From Acidobacteriota bacterium (lineage in GTDB: Bacteria > Acidobacteriota > JAAYUB01), in the NCBI GenBank assembly GCA_029565065.1, contig JAKQOW010000136.1, positions 56,897-120,896 on the forward strand: a DNA stretch of 64,000 nt. Direction: 5' to 3'. Positions 25,380 through 36,456 of this stretch are shown here, piece after piece. How positions within the stretch are numbered: position 1 is the stretch's first letter; each line of letters starts with the position of its first letter. The position numbers were made by a program, and so were the translations under genes. The notes beneath the pieces were generated by a model. It saw only the letters and a list, made by a program, of their open reading frames with translations, searched no databases and was not told the origin of the DNA.

Positions 25380-27346
25380 GGCCACCACCGAAGACAACGC
25401 CTGCCGAAGGGAGCGGACCCGGCCGCGACGACGGTCGATGTTCGCCGCCGCTGCGCGTCAGTCTCGTGGGGCTGGCCATGGAGGTGATGGGCGCCGCGGC
25501 GCCGAACCTGGCGGTGTACAACCTGCGGGCCTACGCGTGCAGCGATCCCGAGCTGGCGAAGCGCGTCGTGGTGACGGTTCACGATCTGCCGGTCACCGAG
25601 CCGGAGGACCGGGTGCTGGCGGCGGTGGCCGCCGACCGTCCCAACGTGGTGGGCCTGTCGTGCTATTCCTGGAACAGTGCGGCGATGCTGCGCCTGGCGG
25701 AAGGGATCCGGACGCTCGAGCCGGCGGCGATTGTGTTGTTGGGCGGGCCCGACGCGACCTTCCGGGCCGGGGCGCTGCTGGCGCGGCACCCGGCGGCGGT
25801 GGACGCCGTCGTCGCGGGCGAGGGGGAGGAGGTGTTCCGGCTGCTGCTGCGGCGGCTGGCGGACCTCGACGCCGCGCCCTGGACCGAGACGCCGGGGCTC
25901 GTGGTCCGGGACGGCGCCGACTGCCGGGCCCACCCGCCCCCCGAACCACTGGCGCTGAGCCGCGTGCCGGTGCCGCTGGACGATCCCGATTTCCGCCGCC
26001 GCCACCCCGGCCTGCTGGTCCTGGAGACGGCTCGCGGCTGCCGCCACCGCTGCGCCTACTGCACGTATGGCGCCCAGTCACCCGGCCGGCGGCTGCGGCC
26101 GCTCGGCGGCGTCGTCCGCGCCCTGCGCGCGTTCGCCGCGTCCGGGGGCGGGAATGTCTGGCTGCTCGATCCCGGCCTGAACCAGGAGCCGCGGCGGTTC
26201 CGGGCGCTGGTCCGCCACCTGGCCGCCGCGGACAACCTGACGCTCGTCGGGGCGGAGCTGAACCTGGCCACACTGCATCCCCCGGACCTGACGCCACTGG
26301 CGGGCCGGGTGGGCGATTTTCTGATCTTCGGCCTCCAGTCCAGCTCGCCGCGCGCCTTGCGGCAAGCCGGGCGGACGGCGCGACTGGAGGCGTTCGGGGC
26401 CAGGGCGCGCCTGCTCCGCCAGGCCGGCCTTCCCTTCAGCCTGGATGTCATCTACGGCCTGCCCGGCGACGACTACGCCGCCTTCCGCGGGACTCTCGAC
26501 GCCGCCTTCGCCATGGAGCCGAATTTCATCAACTGCTTCCGGCTCCAGGTGCTGCCGGGGAGCCGCTTCGCCCACGATGCGGAACGCCTGGGCCTGCGCC
26601 ACCAGCCGGAGCCGCCGTATTACCTGGAAAGCTGTCCCACATTTTCCGCCGGCGACATGGCCCGAGCGGAGCGCCTGGCCCGGGCGCTCACAATTTTCCA
26701 CCAGTTCACCTATCGGACCGAAATCGTCGGGCTGATGGCGCGCGAGCTGGGGGCGCGGCCGTCGGACATCCTCGATGCGTTTCTGAACGGCGGGTGGCGG
26801 GGCGCGCCCCTGAACGAGGAGGAACTGGCCCGCCTCGCGTCACCCGCGGGGCAGCCCGGCGCGCTGCCCGCCCTGAGGCTGTTCCTGGCTGCGGCGTCTC
26901 GGGCCGCCGGCCGTCCGGACAGGCTCCGTCCGCTGGACGATCTCCTGCGGCTGCAACACCACTGGGGGCGCCTGCGAATCCTGGCGGGCTGCCCCGCGCC
27001 GCCGCCCCCGCCAGTTCCTGCAGGCACAATCCGTCCTGTGGGGACCGCCTGTGTCCTGGCTCTCGAGTCGCACGCGCTGACCCTCATGGAAACGCTGGCC
27101 CCGCTTGAGGCGGTGGACCACACGCCACGCCGGCTGGTGATGTTCCTGGAGGGTGGGCGGGTGCAGATGGTGACGGTGGGTTTGGACACCGCCCGGGTGC
27201 TCGAGTGGATCGGACCGGGCGCCTCCGTGGCGGCGCTGGAGGCGGCGGCCGCGTTGCAGTATCCCGACGTTCCGCGGGCGGAAGTGAACCGGTCGCTGCA
27301 TCGGCTGCTAAAGGATCTGGTGCAGCGGGGGATTCTCATCCGGTGA
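25376..27346 (+). CDS. B12-binding domain radical SAM protein with long C-terminal domain
   Basis: The 656-residue product has an N-terminal cobalamin-binding-like domain (about 25-190; NVVGLSCYSWNSAAM, VLLGGPDATF, VVAGEGEEVF). A radical SAM core follows, with C222-x3-C226-x2-C229 in ARGCRHRCAYC. The C-terminal extension (about 440-656) is similar in position to the DUF4080 region. It includes the winged-helix-like tail RAEVNRSLHRLLKDLVQRGIL. This architecture is shared by anaerobe-type methyltransferases and tailoring enzymes of unknown substrate. The start is fixed by the ATGA overlap with the upstream membrane protein, a likely partner. No precursor peptide gene is visible next to it. Confidence 0.85.
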   Translation: MRPPPKTTPAEGSGPGRDDGRCSPPLRVSLVGLAMEVMGAAAPNLAVYNLRAYACSDPELAKRVVVTVHDLPVTEPEDRVLAAVAADRPNVVGLSCYSWNSAAMLRLAEGIRTLEPAAIVLLGGPDATFRAGALLARHPAAVDAVVAGEGEEVFRLLLRRLADLDAAPWTETPGLVVRDGADCRAHPPPEPLALSRVPVPLDDPDFRRRHPGLLVLETARGCRHRCAYCTYGAQSPGRRLRPLGGVVRALRAFAASGGGNVWLLDPGLNQEPRRFRALVRHLAAADNLTLVGAELNLATLHPPDLTPLAGRVGDFLIFGLQSSSPRALRQAGRTARLEAFGARARLLRQAGLPFSLDVIYGLPGDDYAAFRGTLDAAFAMEPNFINCFRLQVLPGSRFAHDAERLGLRHQPEPPYYLESCPTFSAGDMARAERLARALTIFHQFTYRTEIVGLMARELGARPSDILDAFLNGGWRGAPLNEEELARLASPAGQPGALPALRLFLAAASRAAGRPDRLRPLDDLLRLQHHWGRLRILAGCPAPPPPPVPAGTIRPVGTACVLALESHALTLMETLAPLEAVDHTPRRLVMFLEGGRVQMVTVGLDTARVLEWIGPGASVAALEAAAALQYPDVPRAEVNRSLHRLLKDLVQRGILIR

Positions 27347-27415
27347 GCGGTGAACCGATAGGGTACAGCAAGTCGTCCGGGGTGTCCGGCTGGCCGGTTT
27401 TACCGCGAACGGGAG

Positions 27416-27421
27416 TATAAT
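27416..27421 (+). promoter_or_regulatory. Consensus -10 box positioned for a leaderless transcript
   Basis: TATAAT at 27416-27421 overlaps the ATG at 27420 and ends 7 nt before the in-frame ATG at 27429. Initiation at the normal distance would begin at or one base before that ATG. No convincing -35 is seen. Confidence 0.5.
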
Positions 27422-27428
27422 GGCGCGG

Positions 27429-28133
27429 ATGGACGCACCGATGGACGAGACGCGATCCGACACCCGCGGCGGCGATGACCTGGAGCAGACCGAACGGCTG
27501 CTCCGGACGGAGCGGAACTTCGTCACCGCTGTCCTGGACAGCTCCAACGCCCTGCTGGTGGTGCTGGATCTGGAGGGCCGCGTCCTGCGCTTCAACCGCG
27601 CCGCCGAGCGGGCCTCCGGCCGCCCATTCCCGGAAGGCATCGGCCGGTCCCCCGATGAATGCTTTCCGCCCGTCGAATCCGGCGCCGGCCTGCGGCCGCT
27701 GCTGGAGCGGATCCGGTCCGGCGAATCACCGGTGGATGACCGGACCTGCTGGACGGACCGGAACGGCCGGCGGCGCTGCACCCAGTGGACGGTCACGGCC
27801 TGCCCGGGCGAGGGCGGGGAGCCGGCCTACATCATCTGTTCCGGACTCGACATCACGCCGTTGCGGGAAGCCGAGGTGGAGCGCGAGCGCCTGATCGGGG
27901 AGCTGCGGGAAGCGTTGGCGCGCATCGAGACCCTGCACGGCCTGATCCCCATCTGCGCCGGCTGCAAGAAGGTCCGCGATGACCAGGGCTTCTGGCACCA
28001 GGTGGAGGCGTACATCGAGGCCCGGTCGCAGGCCGAATTCAGCCACGGCCTTTGCCCCGACTGCGTCGTCCGGCTCTACCCCGAATATGCCAGCCGGCTC
28101 AAGCCGTCCGGTGAACCGCCCGCCGAATCCTGA
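27429..28133 (+). CDS. PAS domain protein with C-terminal CxxC...CxxC module
   Basis: This 234-residue soluble protein opens with a short coiled-coil lead (DDLEQTERLLRTERNF). A PAS domain follows (about 30-145; VLDSSNALLVVLDLEGRVLRFNRAAE), then a helical linker (REAEVERERLIGELREALARI). A conserved tail holds LIPICAGCKKVRDDQGFW (C176, C179) and FSHGLCPDC (C209, C212). This tail occurs at the end of many PAS and response-regulator proteins and probably binds a metal; its function is unknown. There is no kinase or cyclase output domain. The start at 27429 was preferred because the -10 box overlaps the ATG at 27420; a start at 27420 with GGGAG cannot be excluded. Confidence 0.82.
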   Translation: MDAPMDETRSDTRGGDDLEQTERLLRTERNFVTAVLDSSNALLVVLDLEGRVLRFNRAAERASGRPFPEGIGRSPDECFPPVESGAGLRPLLERIRSGESPVDDRTCWTDRNGRRRCTQWTVTACPGEGGEPAYIICSGLDITPLREAEVERERLIGELREALARIETLHGLIPICAGCKKVRDDQGFWHQVEAYIEARSQAEFSHGLCPDCVVRLYPEYASRLKPSGEPPAES

Positions 28134-28188
28134 CCGTCCCGCCGGCGTCCGCGGGCGGGCCGCTCCGGCGGCGGTTGCCCGAAATGAC

Positions 28189-28217
28189 TTGACTTCACGG
28201 CCCCCTCTCACAATAAT
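28189..28217 (+). promoter_or_regulatory. sigma70-type promoter of the pyrophosphatase gene
   Basis: TTGACT (28189-28194), 17 bp and AATAAT (28212-28217). The start would be near 28224, giving a leader of about 170 nt before the ATG at 28396. That leader contains a small hairpin (CTCCGA...TCGGAG near 28314-28332) but no riboswitch I recognise. Confidence 0.65.
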
Positions 28218-28395
28218 GCTCAGTTTCAGAGACGGCTCATCGGCCCGATGTGCGGGCGGCATACAGCGCTTCCGGACGCTTTTCCGACGGCGCCCCCTCG
28301 GTTAGGGCGCATGCTCCGACGGACGTTCGGAGGGGTGCCGAAGGGTGCCGGACAGCCAAACTTGGATTATTCATCGGCTCAGAGGAGATATGGTT

Positions 28396-30885
<2,490 letters not shown>

Positions 30886-30940
30886 TCACGCCCGGGGGCG
30901 ACGGAGGTCGCCCTCCGGTTCTCCATCGAGATCGGTTTGC

Positions 30941-30971
30941 CGCGCCCCATTACCGGGGCGCGCTTTTTTTT
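30941..30971 (+). terminator. Rho-independent terminator of hppA
   Basis: CGCGCCCC (30941-30948), a 6-nt loop and GGGGCGCG (30955-30962), then eight T residues. Confidence 0.88.
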
Positions 30972-31088
30972 CTGCGCGGATTCCTGTCCGGGTGCTGCGA
31001 TCAGACCACTGAGGCGACGCCCGTACTGTCGCGGTAAAAAAACCTGGGCGCGTACCGTCGACGGAGCATGCGGATGACCGGTGTCGTC

Positions 31089-31277
31089 TCAGCTCGGGCT
31101 GCCGGAGGCGTTGCGGACCTTTGCCAGGAGCCGTTCCACCCGGACCTGCTTGTCCTTGAGCAAATCCTTGACCACCTGCGTTCGGGTGTGGTGAATCTCG
31201 ACGGGCAGGCTGCACAGTTCCTTGTGGAGCATCGCCTCCAAAATGGCCAGTTCCTCGGCTGTCAGCTCGATGTTCAT
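31089..31277 (-). CDS. Small conserved-type helical protein
   Basis: This 62-residue protein is almost entirely helical and charged (LTAEELAILEAMLHKELCSL, then HHTRTQVVKDLLKDKQVRVERLLAKV). GGAGGGG precedes the ATG. Small proteins of this shape, with EIHHT before a second amphipathic helix, are familiar as hypothetical proteins in environmental Gram-negative genomes. No function is known. It stands alone between the hppA terminator and the end of the large BNR gene. Confidence 0.65.
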   Translation of the reverse strand: MNIELTAEELAILEAMLHKELCSLPVEIHHTRTQVVKDLLKDKQVRVERLLAKVRNASGSPS

Positions 31278-31328
31278 GGCCCCCTCCGTACCCTCATGAT
31301 ACCACGCCGCCCGGTCCGTCCCGGACCC

Positions 31329-34300
31329 TCAGGGCAGCGGCTGGGCGTTGACGGCGGACAGGAAGTTGAGCGCCTGGTCGCCGAAGAGCGCGAAGACGAT
31401 CAGGTCGCGGGCCGGATCGCTCAGGCTCTCGACGAGCAGATAACCGCCGAAGATGCTCGTCAGTTCCGGCATCTGCTGATCCAGCAGGAAGACGCTCCGG
31501 CCGCGGGCGGGAATGTCGAGCGTGTCCACGGCCAGCTCCATGCCGTTCCCGTCGTGAGCCGTCAGGAGGACCTGCTGGGCGGTGTCGCCTGGATTGAGCA
31601 CGGCGAGACCCGTGAAAAAGGAGGTGTTGCCCAGTTTGCCGTTGGCCATGTGCGCCACGAGGCTGCGGGCCTGTCCCTGCACGGCCAGGGGCAGGCTTGA
31701 CAGGAACCGCCCGTTGCCGGCCTCCCCGAACGTCACCAGGCCCACCAGCGGCGTCGCGCCCTGCGGCTCCACGGTCAGGTAGCCGGTGGCGGGACCGACG
31801 AGGCCGAACAGGGTGGCCACATCCTGCTGGAGCTTGCTCTGCGCCGGGATGCTCAGGGTCGGACTGGTGCCCAGAAGCTGGCCGGCGTCGCCGTACCTGC
31901 GGATCACCACGGCCGTGCCGGTGTCGGTCGCGTTGAGCACGGTCAGTTTCGTCTCGTAATTGACGCCCAGATTCCCGCAGGCAAAATGCGGCGAGTAGAG
32001 GATGGCGGCCGCCTCGGGGAGGCACAGGCCGTCGATCGCCGCCAGCTTCTCGCTGTTGCCGGACAACTGGCAGCCCACTACGGGGATGTCGGCGCGCAGC
32101 CCGATGAAATCGGGCGCCGCGAGGGCGGGGAATGCGGTCCCCAGATCCAGCTCGAGCCGGCCGCGGCCCGCCAGCGTGTAGGACTTGGATTGGAGGACGG
32201 AGCCGTTGCTCAGCCGCTCCAGCACCAGCCGGCACTGATCCTTGCTGGGATTGATGACCAGCAGCGTGCGCACCGGATCCGTGCCGGCGGGGAACAGGAG
32301 CCGGGTGTGGGCGTCGCGGGCGTCGGGCAGGGACAGCCCGTCCATGTACTGGAGGGTCGCGCCGTCGTTGGCCAGCCAGAACCCGTAGGTCTCCGGCTCG
32401 GTCAGGAAGCCGCGCACCCAGCGGCCGGGCTGGTCGGCGTCGGCGCCGAACACGCTCGGATCGGTGAGGTAGCGGGCGTACTGCTGACCGGACGCCAGCG
32501 GCACGGTGACCGCCTTCCGGTGGGTGCCCGCGCTGTCGTAGAGCTCCAGGTTGAGCAGGCCCGTCGCCGCGCCGAGGTTGATGACGGAAAACGACAGGTC
32601 CTGGCTCCGCGGCAGATGCACCAGGTTGAACGCCCGGTCGGCCAGCGCCGCCACGCCGGTCCGGGAGCAGATGCCGCCGAGCGTGGTGCCGCCGGCGATG
32701 CTCAGGATGTCGTTCTCGACCAGCGTCACGTGGTTGACGGGATCCAGCTCCATGTCGCCCAGGGTGTTGATGGAGTATGCGTAGGCCATGGTGCCGGTGG
32801 CGTCGGAGACGCAGAGGCCGAGCTTGTAGTAATCGGCGTAGCCCACCAGGATGTCCGGCCCGTTCTGGCCGTCGAAGTTGTCGGCCTGCAGAGCCGACGG
32901 CGGATTGATGAAATAGATGGTCTGCCCCGAACCGGGCGCGAAGGTACCGCCGGTTCCGGCGTGCCAGATGCTGATGGACTTGTTCGCCGCCTGCGCCACG
33001 GCCAGGTCGGTCCGGCCGTCGCGGCCGAAGTCGGCGGCCGCCACGGCGACCGGTTGCGCGCCCAGGGTGGCATAATTGACGGCGGAGAACGAACCGCCGT
33101 CGTTGCGCACCACCGTCACCGAGTTGCCGTCGCGGTTGGCCACCGCGATGTCCGGCCGGGTGTCGCCGTTGAAGTCGCCGGTGGTGAGCGCCACCGGCCC
33201 ATCGCTCAGGTAAACCGACGTGCTGCTGGCAAATTGCTGCCCGTACAGAATCTGCAGGGTGTTGGTGGCGGGGACCGTGTACAGGAAATCCTTCTGGGTG
33301 TCGCCGTTGATGTCGATCACGTGCGAGGCGCTGGGTTCACCGGCCAGCGCCGTCGTCCGCACGGGGACCAGCCGGTTGCCGGGGCGACCGGCTTTCTCGA
33401 ACAGGGTTTCCCAGGCGTAGATCCGCAGGGTGCCCGCGGTGTCGGCGACGAGGATGTCCGGCCGGCCGTCGCCCGTCACGTCGCCGATCTCCACCGTGCG
33501 GGCGGCGGCGCCGTCCAGGGCCCGCCAGTCCAGCGACGGGTAGGTGCCGTCGGGCCCGGACAGCGACCAGTACAGCCGGTTGGCTGCCCCGTCGATGGAG
33601 GCGATGTCCTCGCGTCCGTCGCCGTCGAGGTCGCCCTGGGCATGGTCGGTGATCGTGGCGCCCACGAGGCGGGCGGGGGCGACGTCCTCCGCCACGGTGT
33701 GATCGAGCCGGAACAGGTTCAGCGTGTCGGGGGTGAATTTGGTGGTCGTGGCGGCGCCCGTCTTCTGGTAGAACGCCCGGACCGTGACCGGGAACATGTC
33801 GTCGGTCAGATTGAAATCGTAGCCCCGCAGATCCCCGAAGAACTGGGAGTTGGCCTGGGTGAACTGACCCGCGGCGCCCCAGTTGCTCGACCCGTTCAGG
33901 GGCCAGACACCGGCGCCGACCCCGATGGTGAAGCCGAGATAGTGCTCGTCGTCGTCGGGTTCCCAGGCGCTGGTGCTTCGGGTGAGCCGCAGCCAGATCT
34001 TGTTCTCGCCCTGCACGCAGCGGAACAGCTGGATCGCGTGATCGTCGATCCCGGCGGTGGCCGCAGTGTCCGCGACGGGCTGGTAGGTGGCGGACATGCC
34101 GTCGAAGGCGTATTCGGAGACAGCCAGCGGATGCACCGTGGCGCCGGCGGGCGACACCTCAAGCTGGGACAGTTTGCCATCAGCCAAAGTCTGGCTCAGT
34201 AGGGCGCCGGCGGGCAGGGTGAGTTCCAGGATGACCGGGTTAGCGGTGCCGGCGGCGGGGAAGGTGTCGGGCGCCAGCAGGAACGTGATCGCCGAAGCCG

Positions 34301-36239
34301 GCAGAATCTGGGCGGCGAGCGCCTGGTTCACGTTGCCGGTCTGGCCGGAGCGGCTCAACAGGGGCACCGTGGGTGCGGTCGTCGAGGTGTAGGCATACAC
34401 GCCGCTCGAGGTGGCCGCGTAGATGCGCGTGGGCGTGCGGACGTCGGTGGCCAGCGCCTGCACATCCGTTTCGGTCGTGGCCCTGGACACGGGATACCAG
34501 TTGGCGCCGTCATTGCGGGTGTAGAACAGTCCGTCCGTCGTGCCGGCGAACATGTTCCCGCTCTTGGGTTGGCGCACCAGGGCCTGCACCCAGTTGTACT
34601 CCAGGCCGGCGGGCGTCCACAGGCCGCCCTCGTTCGTGCTCTTGAACGCGCCCCAACGCGTGCCGGCGAAGAGGGTCTGCGGACTGTCCTCGTTGGAGGC
34701 CAGGCTGTATACCTGCGTTTCGGTCAGGCCGGTCATCGCCGGATCCCAGGAGAGGCCGCCGTCGGTGGATTTGTAAAAGCCGTCGTCGCCGGCGGCGTAC
34801 ATCTTCAGCGGGGACCACGGGTCGAACATCAGATCGATGATATTGACGTCGATGAGCTGGCCGGTGGGAGCCCAGGTGGCCCCGGCGTCGGTGGAGACGT
34901 ACAGGCCGTCGTAGTCGTAATCCCAGGTCGGCCACCCCGAGGTGGCGTACACCGTCGACGGATCGGTGGGGTGGACGGCCAGGTCGAAAATCTCCTTGCT
35001 GTTGACCGTGCCGCCGCCGCTGATCACTTTCGTCCAGGTGTCACCCTCGTTCAGGCTGCGCCAGAGGTCGCCGTTGATGGTGCCCATGATGGCCGGCGGA
35101 TCGGTGGCCGGCGTGATCGCCAGGTTCTGAAAAGGCAGGTTGCTGCTCACGTGGCTCTGGTATTCCCACGATTCGCCGCCGTCGACGCTCTTGAACAGGT
35201 AGCCGGTGTCGTCACCGGCGTACACCACGCCGGCTTCGTCGGGCGACACGGCCAGACAGTTGGTTTTGGTCAACAGGCCGGAGCTGGCGCTTTGCCAGGT
35301 GTTGCCCCGGTTCCAGGAACGCTGCACGCCGGAAATGGTGCCGGCGTACACCGCTCCGTCCGGATCGACGGGCTCGATGGCGATGCAGCGGCCGCCCGGC
35401 TGCAGGACGTTCTCGAAGGTGGCGCCGCCGTCGGGGCTGCGGTACACGGTGTGCAGATTGATGAAGAAGAATCGGTCGGGATCACCGGGATCGCAGACCA
35501 GATCATTGAAGGACACGTTGGTCGGGTGCTGGGTCCAGGTGGTGCCGCTGTTCGTGCTGGTGTAGAACGCCATGGGCTGATACGAGGAGGCGTACAGGCG
35601 GCCGGGAATGGTGGGATGGACGGCCATCCGCCAACCCTTGGCGGAGGCAGGCAGAATTTCCGTCCAGGTCAGGCCCCCGTTGGTGCTTTTCTGCACCCCC
35701 GAGTTCCAGGTGGCGAGGTAGAGCGTCAGCGGAGCCAGCGGCGACTGGCGGATCTGGTCGATCTGCGGCGAACCGGGGAGGGTGGCGAGGGTGGTCCAGT
35801 CGACACCGCCGTCGGTGGACCGGTAGACCTTCGTCATGCCTGATGCGTAGATGGTGTTGGGATTGGTGGGGTGGAAGGCGAAACAGCGGACGTCCGCGAT
35901 GGTGGACACCCGGGTCCACCCGTCGCCGCCGTCGGGGCTCCGGTGGATTCCGTCCGAGTTGGCGGCGAACACCAGCAGGTGATTCAGCGGATGGACGGAG
36001 CCGGCCGCCATGGGTGAATTGAAGCCGCCGATCACCTCCCAGCTTTGGCCCCAGTTGCGGCTGCGGAAGAAACTGCCTTCCGAGATGCCGGCGAACAGGA
36101 CGTTGGGCGTCTGGGGATCGACGGAGATGAATTTCATCTGGCCGCCGTACGGACCGGCGGTGCTCCACCGGTTGAGGCCCGCCGGAATCGGCAGCGCCAG
36201 CGCAATCATCAATACCACGATGCCCGCGATGCGATACAT
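31329..36239 (-). CDS. Giant exported BNR/sortilin-like and FG-GAP repeat protein
   Basis: The 1636-residue product has a signal peptide of about 20 residues. Residues 30-630 hold at least ten BNR/Asp-box repeats (VYRSTDGGVDWTTL, VQKSTNGGLTWTEI, LFKSVDGGESWEYQ, LYVSTDAGATWAPT), the S-x-D-x-G-x-x-W pattern of sortilin and exo-sialidase-like propellers. A linker domain (630-860) follows. Then come FG-GAP/VCBS-type repeats (870-1130; DLDGDGREDI, DVTGDGRPDILV, DFNGDTRPDIAV) with Ca-binding DxDGDG loops. A strand-rich C-terminal region (1140-1636) consists of repeated beta domains without a recognised sorting signal. It is probably a surface or secreted binding scaffold, not an enzyme. AGGAGGG precedes the ATG. 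Confidence 0.9.
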   Translation of the reverse strand: MYRIAGIVVLMIALALPIPAGLNRWSTAGPYGGQMKFISVDPQTPNVLFAGISEGSFFRSRNWGQSWEVIGGFNSPMAAGSVHPLNHLLVFAANSDGIHRSPDGGDGWTRVSTIADVRCFAFHPTNPNTIYASGMTKVYRSTDGGVDWTTLATLPGSPQIDQIRQSPLAPLTLYLATWNSGVQKSTNGGLTWTEILPASAKGWRMAVHPTIPGRLYASSYQPMAFYTSTNSGTTWTQHPTNVSFNDLVCDPGDPDRFFFINLHTVYRSPDGGATFENVLQPGGRCIAIEPVDPDGAVYAGTISGVQRSWNRGNTWQSASSGLLTKTNCLAVSPDEAGVVYAGDDTGYLFKSVDGGESWEYQSHVSSNLPFQNLAITPATDPPAIMGTINGDLWRSLNEGDTWTKVISGGGTVNSKEIFDLAVHPTDPSTVYATSGWPTWDYDYDGLYVSTDAGATWAPTGQLIDVNIIDLMFDPWSPLKMYAAGDDGFYKSTDGGLSWDPAMTGLTETQVYSLASNEDSPQTLFAGTRWGAFKSTNEGGLWTPAGLEYNWVQALVRQPKSGNMFAGTTDGLFYTRNDGANWYPVSRATTETDVQALATDVRTPTRIYAATSSGVYAYTSTTAPTVPLLSRSGQTGNVNQALAAQILPASAITFLLAPDTFPAAGTANPVILELTLPAGALLSQTLADGKLSQLEVSPAGATVHPLAVSEYAFDGMSATYQPVADTAATAGIDDHAIQLFRCVQGENKIWLRLTRSTSAWEPDDDEHYLGFTIGVGAGVWPLNGSSNWGAAGQFTQANSQFFGDLRGYDFNLTDDMFPVTVRAFYQKTGAATTTKFTPDTLNLFRLDHTVAEDVAPARLVGATITDHAQGDLDGDGREDIASIDGAANRLYWSLSGPDGTYPSLDWRALDGAAARTVEIGDVTGDGRPDILVADTAGTLRIYAWETLFEKAGRPGNRLVPVRTTALAGEPSASHVIDINGDTQKDFLYTVPATNTLQILYGQQFASSTSVYLSDGPVALTTGDFNGDTRPDIAVANRDGNSVTVVRNDGGSFSAVNYATLGAQPVAVAAADFGRDGRTDLAVAQAANKSISIWHAGTGGTFAPGSGQTIYFINPPSALQADNFDGQNGPDILVGYADYYKLGLCVSDATGTMAYAYSINTLGDMELDPVNHVTLVENDILSIAGGTTLGGICSRTGVAALADRAFNLVHLPRSQDLSFSVINLGAATGLLNLELYDSAGTHRKAVTVPLASGQQYARYLTDPSVFGADADQPGRWVRGFLTEPETYGFWLANDGATLQYMDGLSLPDARDAHTRLLFPAGTDPVRTLLVINPSKDQCRLVLERLSNGSVLQSKSYTLAGRGRLELDLGTAFPALAAPDFIGLRADIPVVGCQLSGNSEKLAAIDGLCLPEAAAILYSPHFACGNLGVNYETKLTVLNATDTGTAVVIRRYGDAGQLLGTSPTLSIPAQSKLQQDVATLFGLVGPATGYLTVEPQGATPLVGLVTFGEAGNGRFLSSLPLAVQGQARSLVAHMANGKLGNTSFFTGLAVLNPGDTAQQVLLTAHDGNGMELAVDTLDIPARGRSVFLLDQQMPELTSIFGGYLLVESLSDPARDLIVFALFGDQALNFLSAVNAQPLP

Positions 36240-36456
36240 GAACCCTCCTATTGGCGATCACGCCGTGGGACTGAGATGCGTAAACGCCCCGCGGTTGATC
36301 TCGCTCAACCCGCCATGCGGATCGGCGACCGTCTCTTCACGGTCCGCTCGCGACTGACGGCAGTTCCTTGAGCAACCACAGTCTATTTGTCGTCAGATCG
36401 TCGAAAATGTGTCTATATTTTTACATTCCGTGCCGGATTAGTCAAGGCGGGCCGGG

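Noticed and set aside
28224..28395. Riboswitch in the hppA leader
   Set aside because: No known riboswitch core could be recognised by eye; only a small hairpin is present.
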